A stretch of DNA of 64,000 nucleotides from Clostridia bacterium (GCA_017620615.1 JAGAUW010000011.1:43259-107258), one strand, 5' to 3'; positions 9,177 to 18,790 are shown, counted from the first letter of the stretch. Notes: generated from the letters alone by a model not told the origin. Translations and numbers: made by a program.

Positions 9177-9434
9177 ATGAAAGAATTTGTATACAAAATA
9201 ACCGACGAAATAGGCATCCACGCACGCCCCGCAGGACTCCTTGTGAAAAAAGCCTCGGAATTCGCCTCGGAAATAACCATCCATTTAGGCGAAAAAGAGG
9301 CAAGTGCAAAAAAAATATTTTCCGTTATGTCCCTTGGTGCAAAATGCGGTGATGAAATAAAAGTCACCATCTATGGCGTTGACGAAGACAAAGCCGCTAT
9401 GGAAATGGAAGACTTTCTGAAAAACAACCTTTAA
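9177..9434 (+). CDS. HPr-family phosphocarrier protein lacking the regulatory Ser46
   Basis: An 85-residue protein of the HPr fold, which passes phosphate from enzyme I to sugar permeases of the PTS. The phosphorylated residue His15 is present in GIHARPAG. At position 46, where Firmicute HPr has the serine phosphorylated by HPr kinase for carbon catabolite control, this protein has Lys (sequence AKKIFSVMSL). It should therefore be able to carry PTS phosphate but not to act as the CcpA corepressor in the usual way. It is monocistronic, with AGAGGG upstream and a strong terminator. No other PTS gene is in the window. It could be a second, specialised HPr rather than the main PtsH. Confidence 0.88.
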   Translation: MKEFVYKITDEIGIHARPAGLLVKKASEFASEITIHLGEKEASAKKIFSVMSLGAKCGDEIKVTIYGVDEDKAAMEMEDFLKNNL

Positions 9435-9444
9435 AAACCAGAAC

Positions 9445-9481
9445 ACCTGCACCCCAAAAGGGATGCAGGTATCTTTTTTTA
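9445..9481 (+). terminator. Terminator of the HPr gene
   Basis: Stem ACCTGCA/TGCAGGT with additional CCCC/GGG pairing, followed by seven T. Confidence 0.85.
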
Positions 9482-11302
9482 TTTTTCTCTTGCCTTTGCT
9501 TTGAGCCTGAGTTGTGTGTCAAGAATTCTCTTTCTCAAACGAAGGCTCTTTGGTGTTACCTCCAAAAGCTCATCATCCGCTAAGAATTCAATGCACATTT
9601 CAAGGCTGAGCTTTATGGGCGGCACAAGCTTAAGTGCCTCGTCACTGCCTGATGCACGGGTGTTGGTAAGCTGCTTTTTCTTGCAGACATTCACCGCCAT
9701 ATCCTCAAGCTTTGGGTTCATACCAACAATCATACCCTCATAAACAGGTGTGCCTGGTCCAATAAACAGCGAGCCTCTGTCCTGAATTTTAAAGAGTCCA
9801 TATCCCACAGCCTCACCAGTATCAAAAGAAACCAGCGAGCCTGTATATCTTCTTGTTATCTCGCCCTTATAAGGCTGATATTCATAAAATATGGAGTTCA
9901 GAATTCCCTCACCCTTGGTGTCGGTCAAAAACTCGTTGCGATAACCAAGAAGTCCACGGGCAGGGATAAGATATTCAAGACGCATACGGTCACTTCCCTG
10001 CGGCGCCATTTGAGTGAGCTCACCCTTGCGCGCACCCATCTTTTCCATAACAGCACCCATTGTGGCCTCGGGCACGTCAATAACCAGTTTTTCAATGGGC
10101 TCACAAAGTGTTCCGTCAATCTCTTTGAGCAAAACCTTTGGCGTGCTCACCGAAAATTCATAACCCTCACGGCGCATAGTCTCAATAAGAATTGAAATAT
10201 GCATTTCGCCTCTGCCTGCCACGCGGAAAGTATCGGTTGTCTCGCCGTCTTCAACTCGGAGCGACACATCTTTCAGCATTTCTTTCATAAGCCTGTCACG
10301 GATTTGTCTTGAGGTGACAAACTTGCCCTCTTTTCCTGCAAAGGGACTGTCATTTACAGCAAAGGTCATTTCAATGGTAGGCTCACCGATTTTAACAAAA
10401 GGCATGGGCTCGGGCTTTGTGACAGACGCCACCGTATCGCCAATTGTAATATCAGGGATTCCTGAAACACAAACAATATCCCCCACCTTTGCAGACTCAA
10501 CAGCAGTTCTGCCCAAACCATCTATCTGATATATATTTGAAATCTTGGCCTTGTATGGTGCATGCTTCTGGTGATAATCGCAAACCATAATCTCCTGATT
10601 TTGACGGAGCTCGCCACGTTCAATTCTGCCAATTGCCATTCTTCCTACATAGTCATTGTAGTCAATGGATGACACAAGCATCTGCACCTCACCCGTGGCA
10701 TCGCCCTCGGGAGCTGGAATATGCTCAACTATTGTCTTGAACAAAAGTTCAAGGTCTTTCCCTGGCGAATAGGGGTTGAGAGTCGCAGTCCCTGCTCTGC
10801 CTGAACAGAAGATAATTGGGCTGTCAATCTGCTCATCATTTGCGTCAAGGTCCAAAAGAAGTTCCAGAACCTCGTCAGGAATTTCGTCAAGACGTGCATC
10901 GGGTCTGTCCATTTTGTTCACAACGATTATAATTCTGTGCTGCATTTCAAGGGCCTTCTGAAGCACAAATCTTGTCTGTGGCATAGGTCCCTCAGCCGCA
11001 TCAACAAGCAGAATTACGCCGTTAACCATCTTGAGGATTCTCTCCACCTCGCCGCTGAAATCCGCGTGCCCTGGGGTGTCAATAATATTCATCTTTATAT
11101 CTTTATAATAAACCGAGGTGTTTTTCGCGAGAATGGTGATACCCCTCTCTCTTTCAAGGTCGCCGTTGTCCATAACGCGCTCCTCAACCACCTGATTTTC
11201 ACGGTAAACACCGCCCTGCTTAAGCATTTCGTCAACCAAAGTCGTCTTTCCGTGGTCAACGTGGGCGATAATTGCTACATTTCTCAAATCTTCTCTTTTC
11301 AT
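9479..11302 (-). CDS. typA: Ribosome-binding GTPase TypA/BipA
   Basis: A translational GTPase that helps 50S assembly and growth under stress. The 607-residue protein has the P-loop AHVDHGKTT near the N-terminus, the DTPGHADF G3 motif and the NKMDRP G4 motif, then EF-G-like domains and the TypA C-terminal domain ([19 protein letters not shown]). ATG 11302 is preferred over the longer frame because AAAGGAG lies 7 bases before it. A sigma-A-like promoter lies 30-60 bases upstream. It is monocistronic and convergent with the HPr gene. Confidence 0.95.
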   Translation of the reverse strand: MKREDLRNVAIIAHVDHGKTTLVDEMLKQGGVYRENQVVEERVMDNGDLERERGITILAKNTSVYYKDIKMNIIDTPGHADFSGEVERILKMVNGVILLVDAAEGPMPQTRFVLQKALEMQHRIIIVVNKMDRPDARLDEIPDEVLELLLDLDANDEQIDSPIIFCSGRAGTATLNPYSPGKDLELLFKTIVEHIPAPEGDATGEVQMLVSSIDYNDYVGRMAIGRIERGELRQNQEIMVCDYHQKHAPYKAKISNIYQIDGLGRTAVESAKVGDIVCVSGIPDITIGDTVASVTKPEPMPFVKIGEPTIEMTFAVNDSPFAGKEGKFVTSRQIRDRLMKEMLKDVSLRVEDGETTDTFRVAGRGEMHISILIETMRREGYEFSVSTPKVLLKEIDGTLCEPIEKLVIDVPEATMGAVMEKMGARKGELTQMAPQGSDRMRLEYLIPARGLLGYRNEFLTDTKGEGILNSIFYEYQPYKGEITRRYTGSLVSFDTGEAVGYGLFKIQDRGSLFIGPGTPVYEGMIVGMNPKLEDMAVNVCKKKQLTNTRASGSDEALKLVPPIKLSLEMCIEFLADDELLEVTPKSLRLRKRILDTQLRLKAKAREK

Positions 11303-11331
11303 AAATTCGCTCCTTTTTTGTACCAAACGCT

Positions 11332-11360
11332 ATTATACAACTTTTTTTGCCGTTTGTCTA
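11332..11360 (-). promoter_or_regulatory. Promoter of typA
   Basis: On the minus strand, -35 TAGACA (11355-11360) and -10 TATAAT (11332-11337), 17-bp spacer. Confidence 0.75.
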
Positions 11361-11379
11361 CCGCTTTGAAAATATTTTT

Positions 11380-11640
11380 CAAAAAGGGCAAAGCCCCGCG
11401 GAATATGGCGGGACTTTCGTTAGTTGGAAATTTGTTAGCACATCAGTGCGTCTAAAATAAAAAAGGTGCACGGCAGCGCCGTACACCGAAAAACGCACTG
11501 CTTTTGTCGCCAAACAAATTCAAACAAGCAAAACAAGCATGTGTAAATAAGCAATGCATTTTTACCAAAAGGTAAAAAAACACACTCGTTTCACTCATAT
11601 TAAATTTGTTTGGCACAAATATAATACCACACCTTTCCCA
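11380..11640. repeat. Gene-free stretch with inverted repeats between typA and mscL
   Basis: No gene is visible between the divergent promoters. The stretch holds a stable hairpin at 11465-11487 (GGTGCACGGC/GCCGTACACC). It also holds a perfect 12-bp inverted repeat, GCCAAACAAATT at 11509-11520 and AATTTGTTTGGC at 11603-11614, enclosing about 80 AT-rich bases. This could be a small non-coding element or decayed mobile sequence. There is no transposase and no clear target duplication. Confidence 0.45.
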
Positions 11641-11679
11641 ATTTGTAAAGAAAAACTTTTCCCATATATTCCCCTTTTC

Positions 11680-11708
11680 TTGACAAAATTCTGCTTTATT
11701 GATATACT
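11680..11708 (+). promoter_or_regulatory. Promoter of mscL
   Basis: -35 TTGACA (11680-11685) and -10 TATACT (11703-11708), 17-bp spacer. Confidence 0.85.
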
Positions 11709-11745
11709 GATTTCATAAAACTTAATACGAAAGGTTGTTTTTATT

Positions 11746-12183
11746 ATGTGGGAAGAATTTAAAAAATTTGCCTTCAAAGGCAACGTAATCGACATGGCAG
11801 TCGGCGTTGTTGTGGGCGGTGCTTTCAGCACAATAGTTAACTCTCTGGTTAAAGATATAATTATGCCAATCTTCGGTTTTATCACCGCAGGTATGGACTT
11901 CACAGCACTCAAGGTTGTTCTCTCCGAGGCAACTGAAGAAAAGGCAGAAGCCGCTATTCTTTATGGCTCATTTATCCAGAATATAATCAGCTTTTTGATT
12001 ATTGCCTTTTCAATTTTCATTGTTATCAAGGGCATCACAAAAGCACAGTCTTTAAGAAAAGCTCCCGAGCCTGAGGTTATTGAAGAAGCTCCAAAGGCTC
12101 CCACTCAGGAAGAGCTTCTCACTGAAATCCGTGACCTGCTTAAAGCATCCTCCGTTCCCGCTTTGGAAGAAGGAAAAGACTAA
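11746..12183 (+). CDS. mscL: Large-conductance mechanosensitive channel MscL
   Basis: A membrane pore that opens under membrane tension and releases solutes during osmotic downshock. The 145-residue protein begins with the amphipathic helix MWEEFKKFAFKGNVIDMAVG and has two membrane segments: about residues 17-45, including the pore-lining VGVVVGGAFSTIV, and about 75-100. The C-terminal helix is Glu-rich (TQEELLTEIRDLL), as in the pentamer bundle. The promoter is close to consensus and a hairpin terminator follows, so it is a single-gene unit. Confidence 0.96.
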   Translation: MWEEFKKFAFKGNVIDMAVGVVVGGAFSTIVNSLVKDIIMPIFGFITAGMDFTALKVVLSEATEEKAEAAILYGSFIQNIISFLIIAFSIFIVIKGITKAQSLRKAPEPEVIEEAPKAPTQEELLTEIRDLLKASSVPALEEGKD

Positions 12184-12198
12184 CACAAAAAGCACAAA

Positions 12199-12230
12199 CC
12201 CCGAAAGGAAATCCTTTCGGGGAATTTTTT
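12199..12230 (+). terminator. Terminator of mscL
   Basis: 10-bp perfect stem CCCCGAAAGG/CCTTTCGGGG followed by AATTTTTT; lies at the 3' edge of the convergent glnA gene. Confidence 0.85.
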
Positions 12231-14316
12231 ATTTTATACTGAATATTATATCGCCATAAGAGGGCACAGGCCAAAAGCCTCTGTCTGATTCAGCCTCAAC
12301 GCTGTCCACCAAAAATCTCAGCCTTTCCATCTTGGGAATAACGCTGTCAGCAAAGAATCTTGCCACCTCCAGTGATGTACCATTCGGCACATTTTTAAGG
12401 TCGCTATCAAGAGCATTGTTTATCTCTGTGATTTCATCAGCCGCCGCCGCTATCTTTTTAAGAGCACCCTTTTCGGTCTCAAAAGGAATATCAGGGCAAA
12501 CCTCACGCTTTGCAATGATTGTTTCACAAAGACCTCTCTGAACATCGGAAATCGCAGGAGAATAATCCTTTTTCACCATATCCACCATGGTAAGAGCCTC
12601 GATGTTCACAAGCTTTGAGTACTGCTCAAGCAAAATCTCATATCTGGCACGCATTTCGGTTTCGTTGTAAACCCCGTGGCGCTTGAACAAATCCAAATTC
12701 TCCTGATGAATATAATAAGGAAGTGCATCAACCGTAGTTCTGAGATTAAGGAGCCCGCGCTTTTCAGCGTCTTTCACCCAGCCGTCTGAATATCCGTTTC
12801 CGTCAAAGATAATGGCATCGTGTTCTGTTATAATGCGCTTAAGGAGAGTATGTACTGCACCTAAGAAATCAGGCTTACCCTCCAACTCATCCGCAAAAAG
12901 CATAAGCTCGTCCGCAACGATGGTGTTGAGCATAATATTTGCGCAGGCAATGGATTCACTTGAGCCAAGCATACGGAACTCAAACTTATTTCCCGTAAAA
13001 GCAAAAGGCGATGTGCGGTTTCTGTCGGTTGAATCCTTGGGGAACACAGGGAGTGCATTCACCCCAACCTTCATTGTCTGTCTACCCGACTGAACATAAT
13101 CATTGTCAGCCTTTATAGCATCCAAAACCCCTGCAAGTTCTGTTCCAAGGAACATAGAAATAATAGCAGGCGGGGCTTCGTGTGCACCAAGACGATGGTC
13201 ATTTCCGGCACTTGCCGCTGAAATGCGAAGTAAATCCTGATGCTTATGTACTGCACTGATAACAGCACAGAGGAAAACCAAAAACTGTGCATTGTCGTGA
13301 GGCGATTTCCCCGGCTCAAAAAGGTTCTCTCCGGTATTTGTGGTAAGTGACCAGTTGTTATGTTTACCGCTTCCGTTCACTCCCTCAAAAGGCTTTTCGT
13401 GGAGCAGGCAAACCATTCCGTGCCTTTCTGCAACAACCTTCATCATTTCCATAGTGAGCTGATTGTGGTCTGTAGCGATATTTACAGTGGTAAAAATCGG
13501 TGCCAGCTCGTGCTGAGCAGGTGCCGCCTCGTTGTGCTTTGTTTTTGCCAAAATTCCCAATTTCCAAAGCTCTTCGTCAAGCTCTTTCATATATGCCGAA
13601 ACCCTTGACTTAAGCTTGCCAAAATAATGGTCTTCAAGCTCCTGTCCCTTTGGCGCAGGTGTGCCGAAAAGTGTTCTTCCACAATATATAAGGTCCTTGC
13701 GCTGTTCAAACACTTCCTTGTCAATCAGGAAGTATTCTTGCTCAGGTCCAACTGTTGGAACAACCCTCACAACATCATCTTTACCAAATAGCTTGAGGAT
13801 TCTCACAGCCTGACGGCTGACTGCTTCCATCGAGCGGAGCAGCGGTGTCTTTTTGTCCAAAGACTCACCGCCATAAGAACAAAAGGCAGTGGGAATACAA
13901 AGAGTTCCATCTTTAATAAAAGCATATGATGTCGGGTCCCAAGCGGTATAGCCTCTTGCCTCAAAGGTAGCACGAAGTCCGCCAGACGGAAAGCTTGAAG
14001 CATCAGGCTCACCCTTTATGAGTTCTTTTCCCGAAAATTCCATAATAATGTTTCCGGCACCGCTTGGAGTAATAAAGCTGTCATGTTTTTCAGCAGTAAC
14101 ACCCGTCATAGGCTGAAACCAGTGGGTAAAATGTGTTGCACCTTTTTCAATAGCCCAATCCTTCATAGCGGATGCAATCTCATCCGCAACAGCACGGTCG
14201 AGAACCTCACCATTGTTTATGGTTTTTTTAAGTGCTCTGTAAATATCTCTGGGCAGTCTTTCTTTCATAACGGTTTCATTAAAAACCAAGCTGCCAAAAA
14301 TCTCAGGTATATTCAT
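12229..14316 (-). CDS. glnN: Glutamine synthetase type III
   Basis: Makes glutamine from glutamate, ammonia and ATP. The 695-residue length marks the long GSIII class, as found in Bacteroides, cyanobacteria and many Clostridia, rather than the roughly 450-residue GSI. GSIII-typical sequence is visible near the start ([17 protein letters not shown]), followed by the [11 protein letters not shown]lu-rich active-site segment, [11 protein letters not shown] and the [12 protein letters not shown] metal and ATP region. Ribosome site AGGGGGG lies before the ATG. The leader is unusual: between the promoter at 14404-14432 and the start codon sits a strong terminator-like hairpin, implying control by attenuation. 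Confidence 0.96.
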   Translation of the reverse strand: MNIPEIFGSLVFNETVMKERLPRDIYRALKKTINNGEVLDRAVADEIASAMKDWAIEKGATHFTHWFQPMTGVTAEKHDSFITPSGAGNIIMEFSGKELIKGEPDASSFPSGGLRATFEARGYTAWDPTSYAFIKDGTLCIPTAFCSYGGESLDKKTPLLRSMEAVSRQAVRILKLFGKDDVVRVVPTVGPEQEYFLIDKEVFEQRKDLIYCGRTLFGTPAPKGQELEDHYFGKLKSRVSAYMKELDEELWKLGILAKTKHNEAAPAQHELAPIFTTVNIATDHNQLTMEMMKVVAERHGMVCLLHEKPFEGVNGSGKHNNWSLTTNTGENLFEPGKSPHDNAQFLVFLCAVISAVHKHQDLLRISAASAGNDHRLGAHEAPPAIISMFLGTELAGVLDAIKADNDYVQSGRQTMKVGVNALPVFPKDSTDRNRTSPFAFTGNKFEFRMLGSSESIACANIMLNTIVADELMLFADELEGKPDFLGAVHTLLKRIITEHDAIIFDGNGYSDGWVKDAEKRGLLNLRTTVDALPYYIHQENLDLFKRHGVYNETEMRARYEILLEQYSKLVNIEALTMVDMVKKDYSPAISDVQRGLCETIIAKREVCPDIPFETEKGALKKIAAAADEITEINNALDSDLKNVPNGTSLEVARFFADSVIPKMERLRFLVDSVEAESDRGFWPVPSYGDIIFSIK

Positions 14317-14350
14317 AAAGCTTCCCCCCTACGTAAAATCCACATCAAAT

Positions 14351-14384
14351 ACCAAAAAAAGTGCTGTGGGCAACCCCACAGCAC
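14351..14384 (-). terminator. Terminator-like hairpin inside the glnA leader (candidate attenuator)
   Basis: On the minus strand, stem GTGCTGTGGG/CCCACAGCAC with a short loop, followed by seven T, lies between the glnA promoter and its ribosome site. Placed downstream of the promoter and upstream of the gene it would stop transcription unless relieved. Confidence 0.7.
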
Positions 14385-14403
14385 CCATTTGTTTTACAGG
14401 TAA

Positions 14404-14432
14404 ATTATACACTTTGGGGGCTGTTTTGTCAA
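14404..14432 (-). promoter_or_regulatory. Promoter of glnA type III
   Basis: On the minus strand, -35 TTGACA (14427-14432) and -10 TATAAT (14404-14409), 17-bp spacer: full consensus. Confidence 0.88.
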
Positions 14433-14468
14433 TACAATTAAAAAAAATATAAAATTTTAAAAAAAGTC

Positions 14469-14497
14469 TTGATTTTTCAAATAAACTATGGTATTAT
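14469..14497 (+). promoter_or_regulatory. Promoter of rpsT
   Basis: -35 TTGATT (14469-14474) and -10 TATTAT (14492-14497), 17-bp spacer. Confidence 0.7.
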
Positions 14498-14543
14498 ATT
14501 ACAAGTTGACTTAAGATTTAGATTATTAAGCGGAGGTGAAATT

Positions 14544-14804
14544 ATGCCTAACATTAAATCAGCTAAAAAAAGAGTTAAAGTTATTGCTACAAAGACTTTG
14601 CAGAATCAGATGGTTAAATCACAGCTCAAGACAGCTATCAAGAAGTTCGAAGCTGCTCTCACAGCAGGCAAAGATGATGCCTCTGTTGCTTATGCAAATG
14701 TTGTTAAAAAGACTGATCAGGCTGTTGCAAAGGGTATTCTCCACAAGAATACAGCTGCTCGCAGAAAGAGCCAGTATGCAGCTAAAATCAACAAGCTTGC
14801 TTAA
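14544..14804 (+). CDS. rpsT: 30S ribosomal protein S20
   Basis: An 86-residue basic protein that binds the 16S rRNA 5' domain. The N-terminus MPNIKSAKKRVKV and the C-terminal KNTAARRKSQYAAKIN are standard S20 signatures. The start at 14544 follows CGGAGGTGA with ideal spacing; a longer in-frame extension lacks a ribosome site. The next gene is tRNA-Trp; two hairpins without T runs separate them (about 14820-14852 and 14865-14893), so they may share a transcript. Confidence 0.97.
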   Translation: MPNIKSAKKRVKVIATKTLQNQMVKSQLKTAIKKFEAALTAGKDDASVAYANVVKKTDQAVAKGILHKNTAARRKSQYAAKINKLA

Positions 14805-14901
14805 GTTTATATGCATTTAAAGGGTGCGTTTTGACCCGTCAAGGCGTACCCTCTATATTAGCTCTTAAAGGCTTGGCAAAAGCCACGCCTTAAATTTATA
14901 T

Positions 14902-14977
14902 AGGGGTATAGTTCAGCTGGTAGAGCGACAGTCTCCAAAACTGTAAGTCGTGGGTTCAAATCCTACTGCCCCTGCCA
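14902..14977 (+). tRNA. tRNA-Trp (anticodon CCA)
   Basis: A 76-base cloverleaf: acceptor AGGGGTA/TGCCCCT followed by GCCA, D-arm AGCTGGTAGAGC, anticodon stem ACAGT/ACTGT enclosing CTCCAAA (anticodon CCA), T-arm GGGTTCAAATCC. Confidence 0.97.
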
Positions 14978-14980
14978 AAA

Positions 14981-15008
14981 ATCCGCATACGAAAGTGTGC
15001 GGATTTTT
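14981..15008 (+). terminator. Terminator of tRNA-Trp
   Basis: Stem ATCCGCA/TGTGCGGAT just after the CCA end, followed by five T. Confidence 0.8.
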
Positions 15009-15031
15009 ACTTGTATTAACGAATAAACTAT

Positions 15032-15066
15032 AAAAAGCACCGAATAATCGATGCTTTTTATTTTTT
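15032..15066 (-). terminator. Terminator of sodC
   Basis: Stem AAAAAGCA/TGCTTTTT around 12 bases, usable from either strand; it lies just past the sodC stop codon. Confidence 0.65.
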
Positions 15067-15070
15067 ATGT

Positions 15071-15553
15071 TCATCTACTGTTCATACCCTTTTCAATGCT
15101 TCCGCAGGCAATTCTCTTCCCCCCACTTCCCGATGGCTGCGAGACATAGTCATCAGGCGATTGATGAATCACTACCGACCTGCCAATTATTTCTTCGGGT
15201 AAAAATCTATCGGTAAAGAACAGCATTTTTGCCGTACCTCCATTGGAAAAAAGCACAGGAAAGTCCCCTGGGTGATTGCCATGTGGCTCACCATCAGGAT
15301 TCCAATGCCCTCCTGCCGCCTCAAAGGGCGGGTCACCAAATATGTTGCCGCAAGTGTCGTTTTCGTGAATGTGGAATCCAAATGGTCCTATTTGCGGCGT
15401 ATTTTGTGTTGCCTCCTGAAAATCAGGTAGGCCAAATATTTCCACCTCCACCCAGCTACCCTCGTCCACTCCCCAAAACTTAACCGTTCCATGCACCTCG
15501 GGAGCAAGGTTACTTCCTCTCATATGGGCTATTGCATCAAAAACTTCAAGCAT
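15071..15553 (-). CDS. sodC: Copper/zinc superoxide dismutase family protein, cytoplasmic
   Basis: Belongs to the Cu/Zn superoxide dismutase family, which converts superoxide to peroxide and oxygen. The 160-residue protein keeps the full expected ligand set: GFHIH for two copper histidines, GHWNP and EPHG, then NHPGD for zinc His and Asp, and the copper His in VVIHQ. The two disulfide cysteines (NDTC and IACG) and the Arg-rich end (GKRIACG) are present. There is no signal peptide, so it would act in the cytoplasm, unlike most bacterial SodC. Some Bacillus relatives have lost copper ligands; this one has not. AAAGGAG precedes the ATG. Monocistronic. Confidence 0.9.
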   Translation of the reverse strand: MLEVFDAIAHMRGSNLAPEVHGTVKFWGVDEGSWVEVEIFGLPDFQEATQNTPQIGPFGFHIHENDTCGNIFGDPPFEAAGGHWNPDGEPHGNHPGDFPVLFSNGGTAKMLFFTDRFLPEEIIGRSVVIHQSPDDYVSQPSGSGGKRIACGSIEKGMNSR

Positions 15554-15643
15554 ATCAAAAAACTCCTTTCACCAAAAATCCTCTTGCTATTTATTTTATG
15601 CGAAGAGCTCTTTTCGGTGAGAAGAAAAATCAATACTAAAAAC

Positions 15644-15681
15644 AAACACCCGAGCACCAAACCGATGTCCGGGTGTTTTTT
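15644..15681 (-). terminator. Terminator of the decarboxylase operon
   Basis: Stem AAACACCCG/CGGGTGTTT around 17 bases, directly past the oadA stop on the minus strand. Confidence 0.75.
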
Positions 15682-15686
15682 AATTT

Positions 15687-17081
15687 CTAGGATAAATCCT
15701 GAACAAAGAGAGTTCTTACCCCATCTTCGCGCGCAACTTCGGGGGCTGCATCACGAGTTTCGAAGAATTTCTTTGCAACCTGAGGGAAGAGCGCATAGCT
15801 GAGAACATCTTCCTCGCATTTTGCGATTCCTTTTGTTTCCTCGCGGTATTTTTCAAGCTCAGGCTCGAGAAGGTCAGCAGGTCTTACTGTGATGACCTCG
15901 TCATCACCGATTGCCAATTTGCGAACCTCTTCATTCACCTTGCCGGGAAGAAGACCATATTCGCCACGGAGGAGACCTTTTGATTCCTTTGAAATCATCT
16001 TGTATCTGCCCATAAGAACATTGAGCACTGCCTGAGTACCAACAATCTGGCTTGTGGGAGTAACAAGTGGAGGGAAGCCAAAGTCTTCACGAACTCTTGG
16101 AACTTCTGCCAAAACCTCATAATATTTATCTTCAGCATTTGCCTGTTTGAGCTGTGAAATAAGGTTTGAAAGCATTCCGCCCGGAACCTGATAAAGGAGT
16201 GTGTTTGAATCAACATTCAAAACCTTGGGGTCAAGAGTGCCCTCTGCCTTCATTTTTGTTGCAATGCCTCTGAAATGACTTGCTGCGTCGCTCAAAAGGC
16301 CAAGGTCAAGTCCACTGTCACGTTCTGTGCCGCGAAGAGTTGCAACAAGGCTCTCTGTTGAGGGGTTTGATGTGCCGTTTGCCATTGGCGAAAGTGCACA
16401 GTCAACAATGTCAACACCAGCCTGAATCGCCATAAGATTTGTCATGTCACCTGTACCCGCTGTGTTATGGGTATGAAGATGAATAGGAACACCAACCTTT
16501 TCTTTAAGCTTTTTAACAAGGCTGTACGCGCTGTAAGGAAGAAGCAGATTTGCCATATCCTTGATACAGATAGAGTCAGCACCCATTTCTTCAAGACGGC
16601 AGGCAAGGTCAACGAAATAGTCTTCGTTGTGGACAGGGCTTTCAGTATAGCTGAGAGCCGCCTCGAGATGTCCGCCATACTGCTTTACATATTTGATAGC
16701 TGCCTCTAAGTTTCTTACATCATTGAGAGCGTCAAAAACACGGATAACATCAATACCGTTTTCAATTGATTTTTTACAGAATGCTTCAACAACGTCGTCA
16801 GCATAGTGCTTGTAACCAAGAATGTTCTGTCCACGGAAGAGCATCTGGAGTTTTGTGTTGGGAAGATGTTTTTTAAGAGTTCTAAGTCTTTCCCAAGGAT
16901 CTTCGTTTAGGAATCTCATACAAGCGTCAAAGGTCGCACCGCCCCAGCATTCCAGGGACCAGTAGCCAACCTTATCAAGTATCTCAAGAGCAGGTATCAT
17001 ATCTTCGATTTTCATACGTGTTGCAGCCTGAGACTGATGAGCATCACGAAGAATTGTGTCTGTAATATATACTTTTGACAT
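15687..17081 (-). CDS. oadA: Oxaloacetate decarboxylase alpha subunit / carboxyltransferase (PycB-like, no biotin domain)
   Basis: Transfers carboxyl from oxaloacetate (or a similar oxoacid) to biotin. The 464-residue protein has the HMGL-like TIM barrel with the opening DTILRDAHQS, the metal-binding HLHTHNTAG and a conserved carboxyltransferase domain to the end. It lacks the C-terminal biotinyl domain of classical OadA; that domain is a separate gene (18791-19159) in the same operon. It is last of four genes, after the sodium-pump subunit. AAAGGAGA precedes the ATG. A pyruvate carboxylase B role is possible, but the Na+-pump partners favour a decarboxylase. Oxaloacetate is the likely, not proven, substrate. 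Confidence 0.9.
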   Translation of the reverse strand: MSKVYITDTILRDAHQSQAATRMKIEDMIPALEILDKVGYWSLECWGGATFDACMRFLNEDPWERLRTLKKHLPNTKLQMLFRGQNILGYKHYADDVVEAFCKKSIENGIDVIRVFDALNDVRNLEAAIKYVKQYGGHLEAALSYTESPVHNEDYFVDLACRLEEMGADSICIKDMANLLLPYSAYSLVKKLKEKVGVPIHLHTHNTAGTGDMTNLMAIQAGVDIVDCALSPMANGTSNPSTESLVATLRGTERDSGLDLGLLSDAASHFRGIATKMKAEGTLDPKVLNVDSNTLLYQVPGGMLSNLISQLKQANAEDKYYEVLAEVPRVREDFGFPPLVTPTSQIVGTQAVLNVLMGRYKMISKESKGLLRGEYGLLPGKVNEEVRKLAIGDDEVITVRPADLLEPELEKYREETKGIAKCEEDVLSYALFPQVAKKFFETRDAAPEVAREDGVRTLFVQDLS

Positions 17082-17147
17082 AAGTCAAATTCTCCTTTCT
17101 GTGGTATCAAAGGGGTACAAGACGCGTGCCCCTTTGAAATATACTTT

Positions 17148-18764
17148 TTAGCCAAAGAGTGCTATAAGAACACCGGCTGCGATTGCAGAACCAATAACGC
17201 CTGCAACATTTGGACCCATAGCGTGCATAAGCAGGAAGTTCTGGGGATTTTCTTTCTGTCCCACAACCTGTGATACACGAGCCGCCATAGGAACAGCAGA
17301 AACACCTGCCGAGCCAATGAGAGGATTGATTTTGTTCTTGAGGAACAAGTTCATAAACTTTGCAAGAAGAACACCGCCGGCTGTACCAAAGCCGAAAGCT
17401 ACAACACCAATAAAGATAATTGCCAAAGTCTTGAATTCAAGGAATGTATCAGCCGTAGCTGTTGCACCAACAGAGATTCCGAGGAATATTGTAACAATAT
17501 TCATAAGCTCATTTTGAGCAGTCTTTGAAAGTCTTTCTGTTACGCCACATTCCTTTGCGAGGTTACCAAGCATAAGGGCGCCAACAAGCGGAGCCGCTGA
17601 CGGAACAAGAAGCGCAACGAAAACTGTGATTGCAATAGGGAAGATTATCTTCTCTGTCTTTGAAACTTCGCGAAGAGGCTTCATAACAATCTGGCGTTCT
17701 TTCTTTGTGGTAAGAAGTTTCATAATAGGCGGCTGAATTACAGGAACAAGTGCCATATATGAATATGCCGCAACGGCTATAGGACCAAGAAGATGGGGAG
17801 CAAGTCTTGTGGTAACAAAGATTGCCGTAGGCCCATCAGCACCACCTATAATACCAGTTGAAGCACCTTCCGCCGGTGTAAAGCCGAAAAGTGATGTAGC
17901 CGCAATATAAGTAATAAAGATACCAAGCTGTGCAGCAGCACCAAGAAGAAGGCTCTTTGGGTTTGCAATCAGCGGACCAAAGTCGGTCATTGCACCAACG
18001 CCAAGGAAAATAAGACAAGGATAAATTCCAAGCTTTACGCCAAGATAGAGATAGTCAATAAGACCTGGGGTAACTGAGTTTGTTGCTGTAAACAAATCCC
18101 AATGAACGTGACCGTCAGCAAAAAGCTCTTCGTGGAACATGTCAGCACCAGGGAGATTTGTAAGAAGCATACCAAAAGCAATAGGAAGAAGGAGCAGCGG
18201 CTCAAACTTTTTAACTATTGCAAGGTACATAAGCACAAATGAGATAAGAAGCATAACCACTATCTTCCAGTCAGCAAAAATTGCCGCAAACCCAGTCTGG
18301 GCAAGGAAGTTCTTAACCGCCTCCGTTGGTGTTGCTGCGGGAGAAAAGATGTTTTCAATGGTTATATCCTTCATTTCCCTCTCAACTGTGAGGTCAATCT
18401 CGTTTGTGTTGGGAGTACAGTTGAGTGTAAGACCAAATGCAGGAATGTTTTTCTCGTTATAGTTTTTAATTTCAGCATTTATTTTGAGAGCAACCTCTTG
18501 TCCCGGAGCAAGCAATGCACCATACTGGATTCCGCCATACTGAGGAACAATTTCATCAGCATTGCATGCGAAAGTGATGGTCTGTATGTATGCTTCGACC
18601 ATTGAAGTGTTTGCCAAAGTAAATGTGATGGTTTTTGTATCTTTGTCATAAGCCGCGTTTTTAGTAGCAAAGGAAAGCTCTCCCTCGCCTGATGCAAAAC
18701 AGGGAAGAACAGAAAGAGCCAGCATAAGCACAACCAAAAGAGCAGCGAAAATTCGTTTTTTCAT
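17148..18764 (-). CDS. oadB: Na+-transporting carboxylic-acid decarboxylase beta subunit with N-terminal signal peptide and extra domain
   Basis: The integral-membrane subunit that decarboxylates carboxybiotin and pumps Na+ out. The OadB/GcdB core (from about residue 165 to the end of 538) shows the conserved [13 protein letters not shown] and a GNLAKECGV segment and about nine helices. In front sits an unusual extension: a signal peptide ([25 protein letters not shown]) and roughly 120 residues of probably extracytoplasmic beta-rich domain, followed by a linker. The ATG at 18764 is chosen because it begins the signal sequence and lies 26 bases past the biotin-carrier stop. The family is usually about 370-430 residues, so this is a long form. 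The extra domain's role is unknown. Confidence 0.9.
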   Translation of the reverse strand: MKKRIFAALLVVLMLALSVLPCFASGEGELSFATKNAAYDKDTKTITFTLANTSMVEAYIQTITFACNADEIVPQYGGIQYGALLAPGQEVALKINAEIKNYNEKNIPAFGLTLNCTPNTNEIDLTVEREMKDITIENIFSPAATPTEAVKNFLAQTGFAAIFADWKIVVMLLISFVLMYLAIVKKFEPLLLLPIAFGMLLTNLPGADMFHEELFADGHVHWDLFTATNSVTPGLIDYLYLGVKLGIYPCLIFLGVGAMTDFGPLIANPKSLLLGAAAQLGIFITYIAATSLFGFTPAEGASTGIIGGADGPTAIFVTTRLAPHLLGPIAVAAYSYMALVPVIQPPIMKLLTTKKERQIVMKPLREVSKTEKIIFPIAITVFVALLVPSAAPLVGALMLGNLAKECGVTERLSKTAQNELMNIVTIFLGISVGATATADTFLEFKTLAIIFIGVVAFGFGTAGGVLLAKFMNLFLKNKINPLIGSAGVSAVPMAARVSQVVGQKENPQNFLLMHAMGPNVAGVIGSAIAAGVLIALFG

Positions 18765-18790
18765 TTCAAAATCAACAGCCTTTCCGTATA

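Noticed and set aside
14820..14893. Two hairpins between rpsT and tRNA-Trp as terminators
   Set aside because: Neither is followed by a T run; read-through is likely.
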